Assembly (NCBI GenBank): GCA_030737875.1
Contig: CM060915.1
Location: 357,117,863-357,181,862, forward strand
DNA from: Allium sativum
Taxonomy: Eukaryota > Streptophyta > Magnoliopsida > Asparagales > Amaryllidaceae
Reading direction: 5' to 3'
Length of the DNA stretch: 64,000 bases
Shown piece after piece: positions 11,529 to 24,247 of this stretch. The stretch's first letter is position 1, and each line of letters begins with the position of its first letter. Both the position numbers and the translations under genes were made by a program. The notes under the pieces are model-generated. The model was given only the letters and a program-made list of their open reading frames with translations. It had not been told where the DNA came from and ran no database searches.

Positions 11529-14343
11529 CTACCAAAGGAGGCTGAGGAACAACTGTGCTGAAAAGAGAAACTGATTCAAACTGCTTCACATCATTGAATC
11601 ATCTACTGTTCCTTAGCCAAGTCTGATGAGTTAGAGATCCACAACGTCTTCTGTGAATCAGGTATGATTTCTAACCTCATCCTTGTAAATATATATTTTC
11701 ATTGTTTATTTCTGCTTCTTCTACCCCTTTCTATTTTATTTTCTTCTATTTGTTTTTATTTGATTTGTCACTGCCATATCTCTTTGTTTATTCTGTGCTT
11801 CTTAAACTTCCAATTGCGGTTCTCATGATTTTCTGGAAATTCATTTTATTTGAATAAAACTCTCTTGTTTATAATCATTTCCAGATTCTGAATTTAATCT
11901 TGTAATTATCTGCAATTGCTTAGAAGTTTATTTTATTCTTGAATTCATAACAGTGCTGAAGCATTCATGTCATATCTTGAACACTGTTAATTTGAATTCT
12001 AAATTTTTTGAAGATCTGAATATTTAATGAAATTTCACACACCTTTGCCGTTCTGAGTTTATTCTAATTCATTTTAGAAAAGCTGAAAATATTATACTCA
12101 TTACAGCACTCTATTATTTATCAGTTGTGATAATCTCATTGATTTTCGGATTGGCTTTAATCAGTGATACATCCTGAATTCCATCTTTATTCATGATCAT
12201 TATGGTTAGAATATGTCTGTTTGAAATCATCTGAAATTCCTGATATTTAGAATATCACACACCTCTTGAATTTGAAATAATCAATCCTGTGTGAATAATT
12301 CATTATATCTCAAACTTGACATTGATTCAAATGATTTCAAATAAATTATTTATTTATGAATCATGAATATCTCTTAATTATTTGATGTAAATGATCTGAA
12401 ATCATTCTTAGAAATTTTGTGAAAAAATCCTTTGAAAATCTGGTCTTGAAATTCACTCCTATTTCATGATTATTTGATCTAATTATTTGTTTGTTTAAAA
12501 TCATTTGAAATTATTGATTTATTGAATCTCACACATATCTCAAATAAAAAATTTATAATCTGGTGTGATTGATTCATTAAATTCTGATATTTTCATATTC
12601 CTCAAATGATTTCAAGTAAACAGTATTTTAATCATTAGATGATGAATCATCATATGTGGCCATCATCTTGACAAGTATGATTTGAAACTATGTTCTGTGT
12701 TGCTCTGATACTGTTTTCAAATAACTGCCTGCTTTAATCCGACTGCTGCTCTGATACTGTTTCAAATAATTGCTTGTTCTTGTCTGCAGGTTTGAAAAAT
12801 GTGCAAATTTGTTAATTCTGTCTGTTTTGGGCTTTGTGATTAAAATTTGTTAATAGAGACACCAAGTGGTATCAGGAGTGCTTATATTTGTTTCACCCAT
12901 CTGTACTGAGATTCAAATTTTCACCTTGTATAGATCCACACATATTTTTTTTGCCTTATACAAATAAATGTGCTAAATTTGTCTGGTTGGGTTTGTGTTT
13001 AAATTTTTTTTGGTCTGAGATGTCCATGATAGTCCATCAGGGTGAAATTAAATTCCTCGATAAAGGAGACTACAATTGGTATCAGCCTTTTTCACTCATC
13101 TGTTTTATTATTATTATTATTATTATTATTACCCTGTATAGATTTAATGTCTTTATAAATCTGTTTAATTTCCTCTTGTAATTGATTTTCAATTTTAAAA
13201 TTATTTATTGATTATTCATTCAGAAATTGAAATCAATATCCGAATTGAACTGTATTTATAATTCATCAAAACATATTAACAGAATTTGAAATTGTGATGA
13301 AATTGTGACTACAGTATATTTCACAACAAGAGAGGATTTGATTTAAATTTTTTCATGATGGTTGAACGTTTATTATAATATCTTTGAACTGGCAATTATT
13401 TCACGACCATCTTCATTACCTATCATCATTCTGCCATCCATCATTTTTTTATTAATGTGGAGAGTTTATTTTTTTAATCATCTTGTTTTAAAACAGTGAA
13501 AATTATGTGTGATAGAAATGGGACTATATTATTATTCAAAATTAGTGATAATTGAAAATTTTCAACAATCCCGGTACAGTCGAGCTTATTTCATAATATA
13601 ATTAATTTAGAAATTTATTTCACAGACCATTTCTGTACCTATCACATTTCTATCATCCATATTGGTTTCATATACCAAGGAGTTTTTTCCTTTATAAAGC
13701 TGAAAATGATAAAAATATAATTAATATATAAGAGTGTCTCTAACCTCATTTAAAAATCCAAGCTCTGGTTATGCATGGTTATGAGACATCTTATAATTTA
13801 AGCTGCGACTGATCCCATTTAAAAATCCAAACTCTGGTTATGCGTGGTCAGTGTGCTCTTAAATAAAAAAATAAAAAAGGGAAATAAAGTGCTAAAAATA
13901 GAAATAAATTTGAAATTCTCCTCTGAGTATAAAAACCAGCCTATCAATCCATCTTCCAATCTGTGAAATGTGTTGAAATTTTATGACGTATTATGATTTG
14001 TTGGTTGATAGATATTGGGATTTGAGATTATTCGAGTTTGTCACTTAAATTGAATTATTTATTATAGTCAAAATCCATCACTGTTTTTGTACTTTATTTT
14101 TATAAAAATCCTTTGAAAATAATTGGAAATGAATTGCTTTTTAAACTCTCTCCATTTTATATAAAATTCATCGCATATCTGTCATTCTCTAAAATGTGAA
14201 ATATGCCACCTGTTCCTAGAATATTATGATTTTTGTTTGACTGATTGAAATGTATGATGACCGTTCTTTCTCTTAAGCTGAAATTATATTATTTAGTCAT
14301 TTTTCATCTATATTTTAATTTCTGAATCCTTTTGATGATAACA
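11529..14343 (+). other. Non-coding interior with serial imperfect duplications
   Basis: About 2.8 kb with no pol. Instead there are repeated segments: two units near 12030-12640 (TCACACAC plus CAAATGATTTCAA), two units each holding a TGGTATCAG primer-site-like motif (12867-12875 and 13077-13085) followed by TTTCACcCATCTGT-like sequence, two near 13390-13690 around CCTATCA-CATTCTgcCATCCAT, and two near 13735-13860 around TTTAAAAATCCAA-CTCTGGTTATG. A TTA microsatellite lies at 13106-13131. The ORF at 12888-13181 lies across these repeats and is not taken as a gene. Confidence 0.6.
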
Positions 14344-14571
14344 AAAGGGGGAGAATGGATTGAGATTTTGATTCATGAGTGAATATTTTATAAATATTAT
14401 TAATTTGAAAATTTATTATTATTTGTATCAGTCATTTCACTCATGCACAGTTATAGGGGGAGTTTAGTTGTAGGGGGAGCATTTAAATAGGGGAAGTCCT
14501 ATATTTCATGTTCAAACACATTTATCGTATTCAAAATCTTAGTATGTTTGTCATCATCAAAAGGGGGAGAT
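14344..14571 (+). other. Polypurine tract cluster, including the functional tract before the 3' LTR
   Basis: AAAAGGGGGAGA sits directly before the right LTR (about 14560-14571) and is the likely plus-strand primer. Similar tracts lie at about 14346-14356, 14455-14462, 14473-14480 and 14490-14497. Multiple polypurine-like tracts before the 3' LTR are a known trait of Sireviruses. Confidence 0.7.
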
Positions 14572-17500
14572 TGTTGTTGCGCATAGCAACATGATTTTTG
14601 TTTGATGATAACAAACATATATTATTATATAAATGTGTTTGTAATTGTACTATTATATGTTTCATATACAGAAATAAATATTTATTTAATAGAATGTTAT
14701 TGCACAGAATTGAGTATTCAAACAATGTTTTATTAAATGAATATTTTATTTCAACAACTAAGATAGTACAAACTTCTGACTCCAACTATTTTACAACTCA
14801 ATGATATAAAACACTGATATTTCACATATACAGTTACTCCTCATTACAACACTCAGAATCACTCAGTGAAATACACAGTTTCATTTACACAGACTCGTAC
14901 ATTTACACAGATTGATAAATACACACTGATTCTGAGTCTTCACATATACACTGAGTATCTATTGTCTTCAGCTTCTGTTTATATTGGTCCAGCTCCAGCT
15001 TGCATCCTGTTCTCCTGTTTACCTGCATAATAAAATTCTAGAGCAGTAATCTGTATATAAACAATTTTTATTTGCAAAAATAAATTTGTTTATTTATTAT
15101 TTATTTGGCTCAGGTATTCGGGTTATTCGTCATCATTTTTTGATTGCGTGCAGTATCTGTTTTTATCAGTTTTTCACAGGGACGACGAATCACAGGAGCA
15201 TGCATATGTACACGTGTACAGGTACGCGTGTACACTGCCTCAGCATCCTAGAAACGTATATGGGACAGTGTGAGCATCTGAGGAGCAGCCACATGGACCG
15301 ACTCGACTCAGTGCTATATAGTGCGCACTCGATCTCTGGTCAACACTCAATCAGAATAGGTCAACGCTGAGTCAACGCACAAACTGATTGGGTCAACTCA
15401 GTACAAATGCATAAGTGACATCGCAGTTTAGACCGAGCATGCATGAACAAAGCAGTATTGGGTCGAGATAGTTCAGTTCAAATGTATTGTGGAGAATCAA
15501 CTTAGAAAATGGCACAAGTGAACATGAAATTACAAGCATATCGGTTGGAACAAATCAACATAGCTCAGGCGCAACTCTGATTCAAGTCTAAGTGCAAATG
15601 TTATTGTGTCAAAGAACTGGTCAAAGAAAAATAAATAAATATAATACAACCATTTCAAGCACAGTTTTCAAGTCAGGTCAAATCAGTGTTAAGCAACAAT
15701 TCAAGTAAGCAAGTCAAGTCCAGATATTAAACCAAACATGCACATGGAGTGACAACACTAGTTCAGGTCATATGTGCATGAGTCAAACAGACTTCAAGTG
15801 CAAACAGGTTAAAATTGACGAGTGACAAAGCATCAGCAAAAGGTATGTTAAGCCGTGATCTAAACAAACAAAGATGCATGCATTGTTTTACGTGGTTCAG
15901 CCAAGTCAAGCATATACGAAACATGGTGCAGTTCAAGCCAACGAGGTCAATGCAATTCAATGATCAAGTGCAGAATATATTCACATAAAATTCAATGGGA
16001 ATTCAAGCATGACAGTGCAGTGCTTTTCAAGAGCCGAGAACAAGCTCAGATTTAAGTGACAAAGCCCATGATCAAAACTTCATGGAGAATGGTGGCAACA
16101 TGGTGACTCAATTCATGGCAATATACAAGTGATTAAATTTCAAGTCAATGGACATATGGTGCATTCAGTAGCAAGGTGACAACACGATGCAGCCAGCATG
16201 TGAACAGAAATGCTCAAGAAGTCGATCAGTTTTTTTTAATGATCACAAGGCAATCAAGCCGTCTGCAAATAAAGGTTATTCAATCCAATTATGGCAAGCT
16301 AGAAGACAAGGAATCAATTTATGGCAAGAATATATTCATGGCATTTACGGCATTATCACAAGTTGCAAAGCAAATTTTTAAAGGCAGTTGTCAATAAATT
16401 CAGAAACAAATCAGAATCTAAATCAAGCTTTTGAATTGCATCACAGAGTAATTGATACATGTATATGGCTGTTTAATCAGCTATAAAAGTGCAGAAAAGT
16501 TTTTTTAAGGCCAAAGATTCATCAGGCCGAAATCAGCACACAAGTATTTGGCCACAAATTGAATGTATATAATGAAGTATTGATTTGCAGAAAATCTTTT
16601 AAGTGCTGGATTTAACACTGCAAGATTTTATGGCATAAAGTGTTTAATTTTAAGAAATCCATTTGGGCATATGATGGGCAAGAAATCTTTCAAAATCAAG
16701 TTTTTAATCAGTGCAAGATATCACCAAATCTGGCCAAAATCATTTCACAATTGGGCAAGTAATCAATTTACAGATAAGATCGAAATCTACTCAGCAAATC
16801 AGACAACTAATTCACGCGCAATCAAGGCAAGAAACCGATTCAAATCAAGGCCCAAATCAATCAAGTGAATTATCTCAATTCAAGGCCGAAAGCAATAAAA
16901 TCAAGGAAACAAAATCACAGAGAATCAGGGCACGATTTTGGGTAAATTTCAACAATCAAAATCAGATTTTTATAGGATTGAAATCCTATAAATGAACCCA
17001 TTCATCATAGGCATCATCATCCAAGTCGAGAAAAGCAAAAATCGAAAAAGGGAAAACAGCATACTAATCGATCTCGACATTAGAGGTAGCCCAGAGTCAC
17101 TCCGACGTCAAGAGCATCAAAGAACATATTTTTCAACTAGCAATTCAAAGACGGCACCTCAATTTGTGAAGACAATTAAACCCTAGAGCCGCCGTCGCCA
17201 TTATCAGAGAAGAAGGAAATAACGTTTACAAAATGAAATGGAGATGGGACGGCTAAGTTTCCTTTGTTTATTTTAAACTAGGGGTTCTTTGTTTAGTTGT
17301 ATTTGCATTTTTCTTTTGAATTTACAATTTACGGGGTTTCTAGTTTTTCCTGTAAAAAATTAGGTTAGCGGATTACGGTTTGTAATTCGAGTAAATCACC
17401 ACCTAGGGTTTAGGTCGTGTCAGGATTTGGAGCGTAAGATTAGTTCAGTAGCAGGGGTTGCGAGTGTATGAAGCTTTGTAAGCGGTTAGCGATTGGTGTC

Positions 17501-17737
17501 GCGAGTTTAGAGAGTGTTTGTATGCGTGAGTCTGAATAATCTTAGTAGAAATCTTGGGAATGCAGCAGTAGGCAGGGTTTGCCGAAGCTGGGTAAAATTT
17601 GTGTGTGATTTACTTTCTGCATTTATTTATTCCGCTGTGATTATAATTCTGTGTTGTGATTAATTTTATATATTCTGCGAAAAAAGTCTATCACCCTATT
17701 CACCCCCCCCCCCTCTAGGGTTAATCTCGATCCAACA
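14572..17737 (+). repeat. 3' LTR (3166 bp)
   Basis: Near-identical copy of 6862-10032, with the same TGTTGTTGCGC start and CCAACA end. Differences are mostly single substitutions plus length changes in T and C runs. It carries the same palindrome at 15207-15220. It is followed by the AATGT target duplication at 17738-17742. Confidence 0.9.
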
Positions 17738-17742
17738 AATGT

Positions 17743-20700
17743 TACTTAAAACATCATTCACGATAAACTCAAAATCAACTTCCATTCAAAAAGGAATTTT
17801 CGCGGAAATCATATAAGTTCACAATCGATATATATTTATGTATCTGACTAGTACTTTAAATGGAATAACTGAAAAGCCTGTTAAATTCCATAAATAGTAA
17901 AGGTCTTCCTCCATGGAGGTTCATCCCGATTATCACTAAATCGATTTCCATTCAATTCAAATTTAATTTATTAAAATGGAAAACTTCACTTTGGAAAATT
18001 CCATTAAATCTTAATTAAAATATATATTCCATAAATTGCATTTTTCAACTGGGTTTAAGAAAAGTGTTATTAAAGACACCATTCACGAAAAATCCAAAAT
18101 CTAATTTGATATTAAATACAAGGCTTTAAATGGAAACCATATCGACTTATATTCAATATCAAATTTTGAAATCACCAGATACCGTGTAGGGAATAACGAT
18201 ATTTATATCTTTAAAATTCCTCAAAAACATTATTCGTATAATTACATAATCCAATATTGAAATATCTGAAGATTATTTCCATTCAAATCCAATCCAACTC
18301 ATACGTTGGAAAACCCTGGTTATATTTAACCCTTTACAATCCAATATGTTATTTGAAAACCACTGGATTCTTTTACTTCAGAATACTTCACCTGATCTAG
18401 TCGAATACCCGATGTCCTTTCGGTTCTTTCCACCTCTCACCTAATGGAATAGTCTCCAGTTAGATCTCACCTGTGGTACTAGACTGTACTCTCAGAAATC
18501 ATAACATATTCCTTTTGGTTCTTTACTCTAGTTGTTAACTAGCTCATTCAGATAAAATATCTTTTATATTTCCAAAACTTGGGATATTCCACCCAAAATC
18601 TTTTTAAATCATTTATTATGATATAACATAATTTATCCATATTTTTAATAACTTTATTAAGGCCCTTATAGTCGATTTTCAATTTCGGGTCATCGAACTG
18701 CATACATAGCAACCTTTTCCAAAACAGCTTTGGACTTCTTTTAAAAATAAATCATTGGATTTTAAAACTTATTAATTAGTTCAAAAACTCATTTCATTTC
18801 GGACCCAACGTTTTTCGATTCAAGAGAATCCGACGGTCGGATCTCCCGGTACGTCAATTTAAAGTCACGGGTCGAATTTCGTGAAATGTCGTTGTGCAAC
18901 ACGTTCTATTCAGGCCTAAATTCGATTTATAATTAAAAATATCCTGAATTGCTTCCAAAATCATTTAGAAATTATAAATAATTATCATTGGAAATTCTAT
19001 TCAATTATTTCCTTTCATAATCAAATATTTCCATATTAACTCATTTTAATATTGTTCAAATCATTAAAATTATTTTTTGAAACTCGTTATTTTAGGTCCA
19101 AACTTTCCTGACATTCATCATAAAAAAAAATGAGATACTATCGAAAATAATTTTTTTTGGAAATATCTTCTAGTTAGCATAACCGAACTTCACTTTAAAT
19201 AGTTACTATTCATTTCGAAAATAAAACTTTGACAGACCATAAGTATATGAAAAGTACTTCAAAATAACTTGTTACAGTTACGAATATTGATCGATATTTT
19301 ATAATCTTCGAGTCTATCCAAAATCGGACATCAATCCGAATTGGAATGAGATTCAACCGGCTACCATATAATTCTATTTATATGGATTTCACACATCATA
19401 TGCATCCAATAATAGTTGTAAACAACTATCAACATCCAATTCACATCCAAATTTGAATTCAACAGATAAGCCTTAAATGGATAAATAACCTTATATTGGT
19501 CTATTAATCAACCGACTGACACACAAATCAACACTTGGGACTAGTGTTCATTATCATCCCAATACCAATGTGGGGTTTTCATCACAAACACAAACCATTG
19601 ATTATTATAAGCTACACACTTTGAAGATGTGTAAATAAATTATCATCCCAATACCCGTGTGGGGTTTACATCACAAACCATATGATATTATCTACACACT
19701 TGGCAGACGTGTAAGCTAATTATCATCCCAATACACGTGTGGGGTTTACATCACATTCAGATCAACTATGAATTCAACCAATCAATAATAACTTGTCCAT
19801 TTCAGGTTATATTAATCCCAAGTTAACTTGACTTAAACAAGTGAACATTCATGCATTGTTTGTCTTGTAAAGGGGTGTTTAACCCTACAACAACTATCAT
19901 AAACATTTTAATAGTGTTTTCAATATACTAATTTACTCGATTCAATTACCATATCATTTCACAGTTCACCACCAATTCAATCACATTATACTCAAGCATT
20001 TAAGAAGTATAAACTACAATTAACTAAACTGATTAACTAATTTGAGTGAGAACCCAGTCATCCTACACCTCGACACTTTAATGTAGGACTGCACAAACTT
20101 GCTACGAACCCGAAATCACTCTTTTCTACCTCGATTCACCTAGTTATTTCATGTACAAACTCAAACTCACTTTGATTTAAAGTATAAAGAAGAAAGTTGG
20201 ATTTTTTATAAGTGTTTGGGCTTGAGAGGGTAAGAGAGACCCATGACATGGGCTGTAGAGAGGAGACGCATGGTGAAGGTAAGCGTGGGGTCTAAGGCGT
20301 GGGAAGGGGGGGACACAGGAGGTGGTAGGAGGTGGTTGAACTTAAATTTAGGCTAAAATGAGCTTCCTTTTTGAATTTAGACAGGGAAAAGGGATTTTGG
20401 TGCAAGGGGAGGGGCCCACAACCGGAGGGAGGCTGGAGGGGGGCTGGAGGAGGGGCTGGTAGTGGAGCTCTTGGTGGCGGCGTGAGCTAAAAGGGGGAGA
20501 AGAGGATAGAAATGGAATTTAAGGATTTTAGGAAGAAAAATAAGGAAAATGAAATTTAAAAACAAAGGCATGTGCCTTTAGGTACAATGAAAAGAAAAGG
20601 GTAGGAAGAAGAGGACCCATGGTTTAGTGGGTACGCGAGTTGTCTCATTGGCATGGCTTGTGGAAATTAGTGATAAAAGGTTTATAATTAATTATATGTA

Positions 20701-21214
20701 GTATACTTCGTTCTGGTCATACGACCACACGCTAACTTTAAAAATTACGAAACTTGAAATCTCACTATGTTATGCAATTACGGTTCCAAAGAACCTAGTC
20801 TCGTCGAATTCGGAGATTGTTTGAAAAATCGTCTTATTTCTAGCTTTAATCGAAAATTGACTGAATTTTCAACTTACGTTTATACACCGTACACTTACAT
20901 ATTAACTCCATTTGACTTGAAATTTTAAACCCAACCATATTTTAATATTATGGATTCAATAAAAGTGGTTTCGTTAGATTCCGAGACTGTCTCAAAAATG
21001 GTTCTTTTAAGGTTATCTAAATAATATTAAAATGTCAATTTTCATGATCTTCACTTTTAAGCGGATTTGAAAGGTTTACTGACCCCGTTTTAAGTCACAT
21101 AAAACATAAAACCAAGTTTGAAATCATTATCAAATTTTATCAAGTTCAAACTAAAATTCAGTAAAATAGATTAAAAATTCAAATTTTAAATCGGCCAAAA
21201 ATATGTGTCGTTAC
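17743..21214 (-). mobile_element. Decayed LTR-like sequence, probable Gypsy relic
   Basis: Continues the target sequence interrupted by the 10.9-kb element. On the minus strand its high-coordinate end reads TGTAACGACACATATTTTTG, like a Gypsy LTR start. The rest is AT-rich with no domain. The ORF at 20377-20571 (minus) is a low-complexity Pro/Ser/Leu translation of a G-rich stretch. The low-coordinate boundary and a partner LTR were not found, so the class is tentative. Confidence 0.4.
19545..19760. repeat. Three-copy tandem repeat, about 85 bp
   Basis: Three spaced copies of ATTATCATCCCAATACcCGT followed by GTGGGGTTTACATCACA, starting near 19549, 19639 and 19718, separated by variants of TACACACTTgGaAGAcGTGTAA. 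It lies inside the decayed LTR-like sequence. Confidence 0.7.
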
Positions 21215-21299
21215 ATTACATATACATTATATCCTATTATATATAGATAGTTTAAGGGTCCATAGGAGACAAAAAATTCTGTAATATCTCTTAAGTTAT

Positions 21300-21720
21300 T
21301 GCACTCCTGTTATACACTGATTGGAGATCGAAAATCTCATAAACGTCGCTAATGCTAATACACTCATATTTCATTTGGTTTGATTTGACTTACATATATT
21401 TTAGTTTTCGACTCGAGTATATTGTTTTTCATTATGCGCGGACCAACCTGACAGTTTAGCCAAAGACATCATTCTGAAGATGAAGATGAAGATGGAAATT
21501 GGTAGTCATATTTACAAGTATCATTCCGCTGCATTACTTGGTATGTTTTTCAATTATTTAGCTCTGATATTGTAATGCAATGTATACTATAAACGGTTTT
21601 ACTATTTATTTATGTGATTATTATATTTTGTTATTCTGCTGCAAGATTCTATGTTCTGTTCTACTCATCTCTTAATTTTTATATTTTAAACCTCATTAAC
21701 AATTTATTTTTTTGAATAGT
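21300..21720 (-). mobile_element. Further decayed LTR fragment related to copies A and B
   Basis: Shares scattered landmarks with copies A and B: ATTCCGCTG, then CTCTGATATTGTAA, then a second TTCTGCTGC about 75-115 bp later, then a T/C-rich stretch ending near 21690. Divergence is high and neither end is defined. Confidence 0.45.
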
Positions 21721-21779
21721 CTGAGTTATACATGTGTGGTTTATTATCGATCTGTATCATCTAAAGATGGCAGGTTGTT

Positions 21780-22130
21780 GCAATAGACACGTTTACTAAG
21801 TCATTGCCTATTGCCAAGTTTAAATATTGCTCGAACTTGATTTGCTTGCTAAGATTCTAGAAGCCATATGGTGGTAGAACGGAAGGGAGTCTTGATTAAG
21901 TTTGCATATATGTTCTTCTTATGTATGTGAGATCAATTATTTCTACCATCGAATTGGATACTTTCAACACTTTATCAATGGATCATGGCTTTTCCAGAGC
22001 TCATTAGAAAAGTGCAATGGATGAACGGATGAAATCCTTGTCGAAGCTCATTGGAAATGCATTTACGTTCATTTACATTATGGATTTGATGAATATTGGA
22101 TGGAAGTGAAGTTTCAGCTGGGCTTTATCT
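21780..22130 (+). mobile_element. Copia fragment: RNase H C-terminus plus downstream non-coding region
   Basis: In one frame, 21780-21860 reads DTFTKSLPIAKFKYCSNLI and ends with a stop, matching the RNase H end of the Copia at 43170-49187 ([18 protein letters not shown]). The following 270 bp also align loosely with that element's 3' untranslated part (CATTgacGG..GAgCTCaTTaG-gAAgTGCA). No LTR is attached. It is an old truncated relative of that element. Confidence 0.7.
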
Positions 22131-22467
22131 AGATATATTTATTTAAGTGAAGGGGTGACTCAAATATATGTTGAACGTAAATTTCCTACTTAGTTACAAT
22201 TAGATCAGCCAAATGAAATTGAGAGCAATAAAGAAAAGGCAAGTTTTTATTTAGATGAATAGAAATGAACAAAGGGGATAATAGTAATTAATCAATTGTT
22301 TAATTAATCGATTAATAAAATGCATGCTATTATGCACATGCATACTATAAGAAATTGGATAATGCATGTGGTTCCATATCAAATTTATCCCTAATCAATG
22401 ATAAAATAATATGGTATTGATTACTAGCATAAGTCAATTTTTCAACCGTAAGTGTCGTCTTTATTCG

Positions 22468-22470
<3 letters not shown>

Positions 22471-22513
<43 letters not shown>
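22471..22513. repeat. AT dinucleotide microsatellite
   Basis: Uninterrupted alternating A and T for about 43 bp. Confidence 0.9.
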
Positions 22514-22515
<2 letters not shown>

Positions 22516-22801
22516 TGTACTAGTTCTTGTATTCTTGTAGTAATTTCCATTTGAATACATATATCAATCTCTAGTGATTAACTTCAAAATAATTAATAAA
22601 TTTCCTTTCCTTCAAATTGGATGTATGATATCATGCCGATAGAGAAATCACCATAAATCTCTCTTCTTTATTTACATTCCAAACATTTCAAATTTTCAAC
22701 TGGTTGACAGTGGATTGCTGAATTAAGTGTGATTATTCAACTCCATATGTTTCATCTCATTTGTAACCGCTTCTACATTGATTTTCACCACGAAATGAAC
22801 T

Positions 22802-23129
22802 AAATTGATATTAAGAGATAAATTAATATACTAGATGACCTTTAAGTCTAAAATATTAAATTTAAGACTACATGAAAACAAAAAGAAATTGTAGTAGCAA
22901 TTTCGTCTTCAAAATGATATTTCAATGCTTAATGGAGGCAAGATTTGAAGGAAAAGCAAAACTAAAACGATCCAAATTAATCTTAAAGAAAATATTAGAA
23001 ATAACAGTAAAAAGATTAAGCTTGACTATAACTACAAATACGAATCAAAATAGTGTTATATGGATGAGGGGAATTCAAAATGCTAACACAATGGTATGAG
23101 AAGAATTGGTATATCCCTCTATTATTAAA
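22802..23129. repeat. 328-bp dispersed repeat, copy 1
   Basis: Nearly identical to 39369-39697, in the same orientation, 16.6 kb away. The shared block starts AAATTGATATTAAGAGATAA and ends at a TATTATTAAA. A 75-codon ORF here is shortened by a frame change in the other copy, so it is probably not coding. No terminal repeats or target duplication were resolved. Confidence 0.8.
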
Positions 23130-23664
23130 CTAGTGTATTTTGCCCGCTTTGCTGGGCATTAAAATTTATGTTATTAAAAAAATATTGTAATGATTAAATA
23201 TTAAAAATAAAAGAAAAATAAACTATTGTAATCAATATTAAATAGTTATATATATATATATAAATATATTATAATTTATGCGACAACAATAATAAATTGT
23301 TCTGTTGTTCATCTAAAAATAAGTTTATCATGGATGATTATTTTGATTAATTTTTCTGTTATCCATTTAATAATTTATGCAGTAACAATAATTAATTGTC
23401 ATGTTGTTCACCCAACAATAATTTTGCCGTGGATGATTATTTGATTAATTATTCTGTTATCCATCTAAATTTTTGTTATGAATGGTTATTTTTTGGCATA
23501 GATATAAAAAAATAATTTGGTTTTCCTCTTCAAAATATTAATGTTTGTAGATTTTTCAGTACCAGGGCTTTGCATATTTTGATGTCAGTTTTAGATTCAA
23601 TGTTGAAACTTGGTATAGACATCTGCATATAAATGAAATAAAATAACTTGGTGCAACGAACATG

Positions 23665-23679
<15 letters not shown>

Positions 23680-23724
<45 letters not shown>
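23680..23724. repeat. TA dinucleotide microsatellite
   Basis: About 45 bp of alternating T and A, directly before a GC-rich minisatellite. Confidence 0.9.
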
Positions 23725-23725
<1 letters not shown>

Positions 23726-23729
23726 GAGC

Positions 23730-23802
23730 GTCACGGCACGCGCTTCGCGCATGGTCGTGGCACGCGCTTCGCGCATGGTGATGGCATGCGTTTCACGCAT
23801 GG
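23730..23802. repeat. GC-rich minisatellite, 24-bp unit, three copies
   Basis: Three copies of a unit like GGCACGCGCTTCGCGCATGG plus a four-base spacer. The third copy is altered by C to T changes. Each unit contains the near-palindrome GCGCTTCGCGC. It stands out sharply from the AT-rich surroundings and borders a TA microsatellite. Confidence 0.8.
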
Positions 23803-24247
23803 ATTATTGTTTCTCAGATATATAGAATGAGTATCTAGCAAACCTTTCATTATAGAAGAATGAATGGTTATATAATTATTGTTTCGCTCATCAAAACAGA
23901 GAAGAAAACTCATACGACTGTTGCACTAAATTCAGCGTTCCAAATAAAATCATCATTTGATATATCACATTGGAACTCAAAATTCTGTAATACATATAAA
24001 ACAAAAGGAAAATAGAAATATATCTAATCTACCCTTAGACAGATATTAGTAGTGGCTATGAGATTGAAACGCTAGAGGAGTAGCATGAAAGGTTGAAGAT
24101 CAAAGAGTGATGAAGATAGATTATACTGAGTGGTATTTATAGAACGAAGGGGATTTTTCTAGAATTACATGAATTATGATAAGGTTGTGTTAGAATATTT
24201 GATATTTGTTAATATATATTAATTGATAATATATATTACCATATTTA

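Larger units (their letters stand above)
6862..17737 (+). mobile_element. Young Sirevirus-like Copia LTR element, gag-only and non-autonomous
   Basis: A complete 10.9-kb element: LTRs at 6862-10032 and 14572-17737, AATGT target duplication, tRNA-Met-type primer site at 10035, and a polypurine tract directly before the right LTR. The interior holds one long ORF (10071-11528) related to Sirevirus gag, but no protease, integrase, reverse transcriptase or RNase H. Long LTRs, several GGGGGAG tracts and the gag type point to the Sirevirus/Maximus branch. The two LTRs differ at only about twenty sites by eye over 3.17 kb, so insertion was recent. It must have been mobilised by enzymes of an autonomous relative. 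Its target was older retrotransposon-like DNA. Confidence 0.9.

Noticed and set aside
19545..19760. CRISPR-like array
   Set aside because: Three imperfect repeats with related spacers in plant retrotransposon DNA. This is an ordinary tandem repeat.
20377..20571. Pro/Ser-rich secreted protein on the minus strand
   Set aside because: Low-complexity reading of a G-rich stretch inside LTR-like DNA, without a start context or homology.
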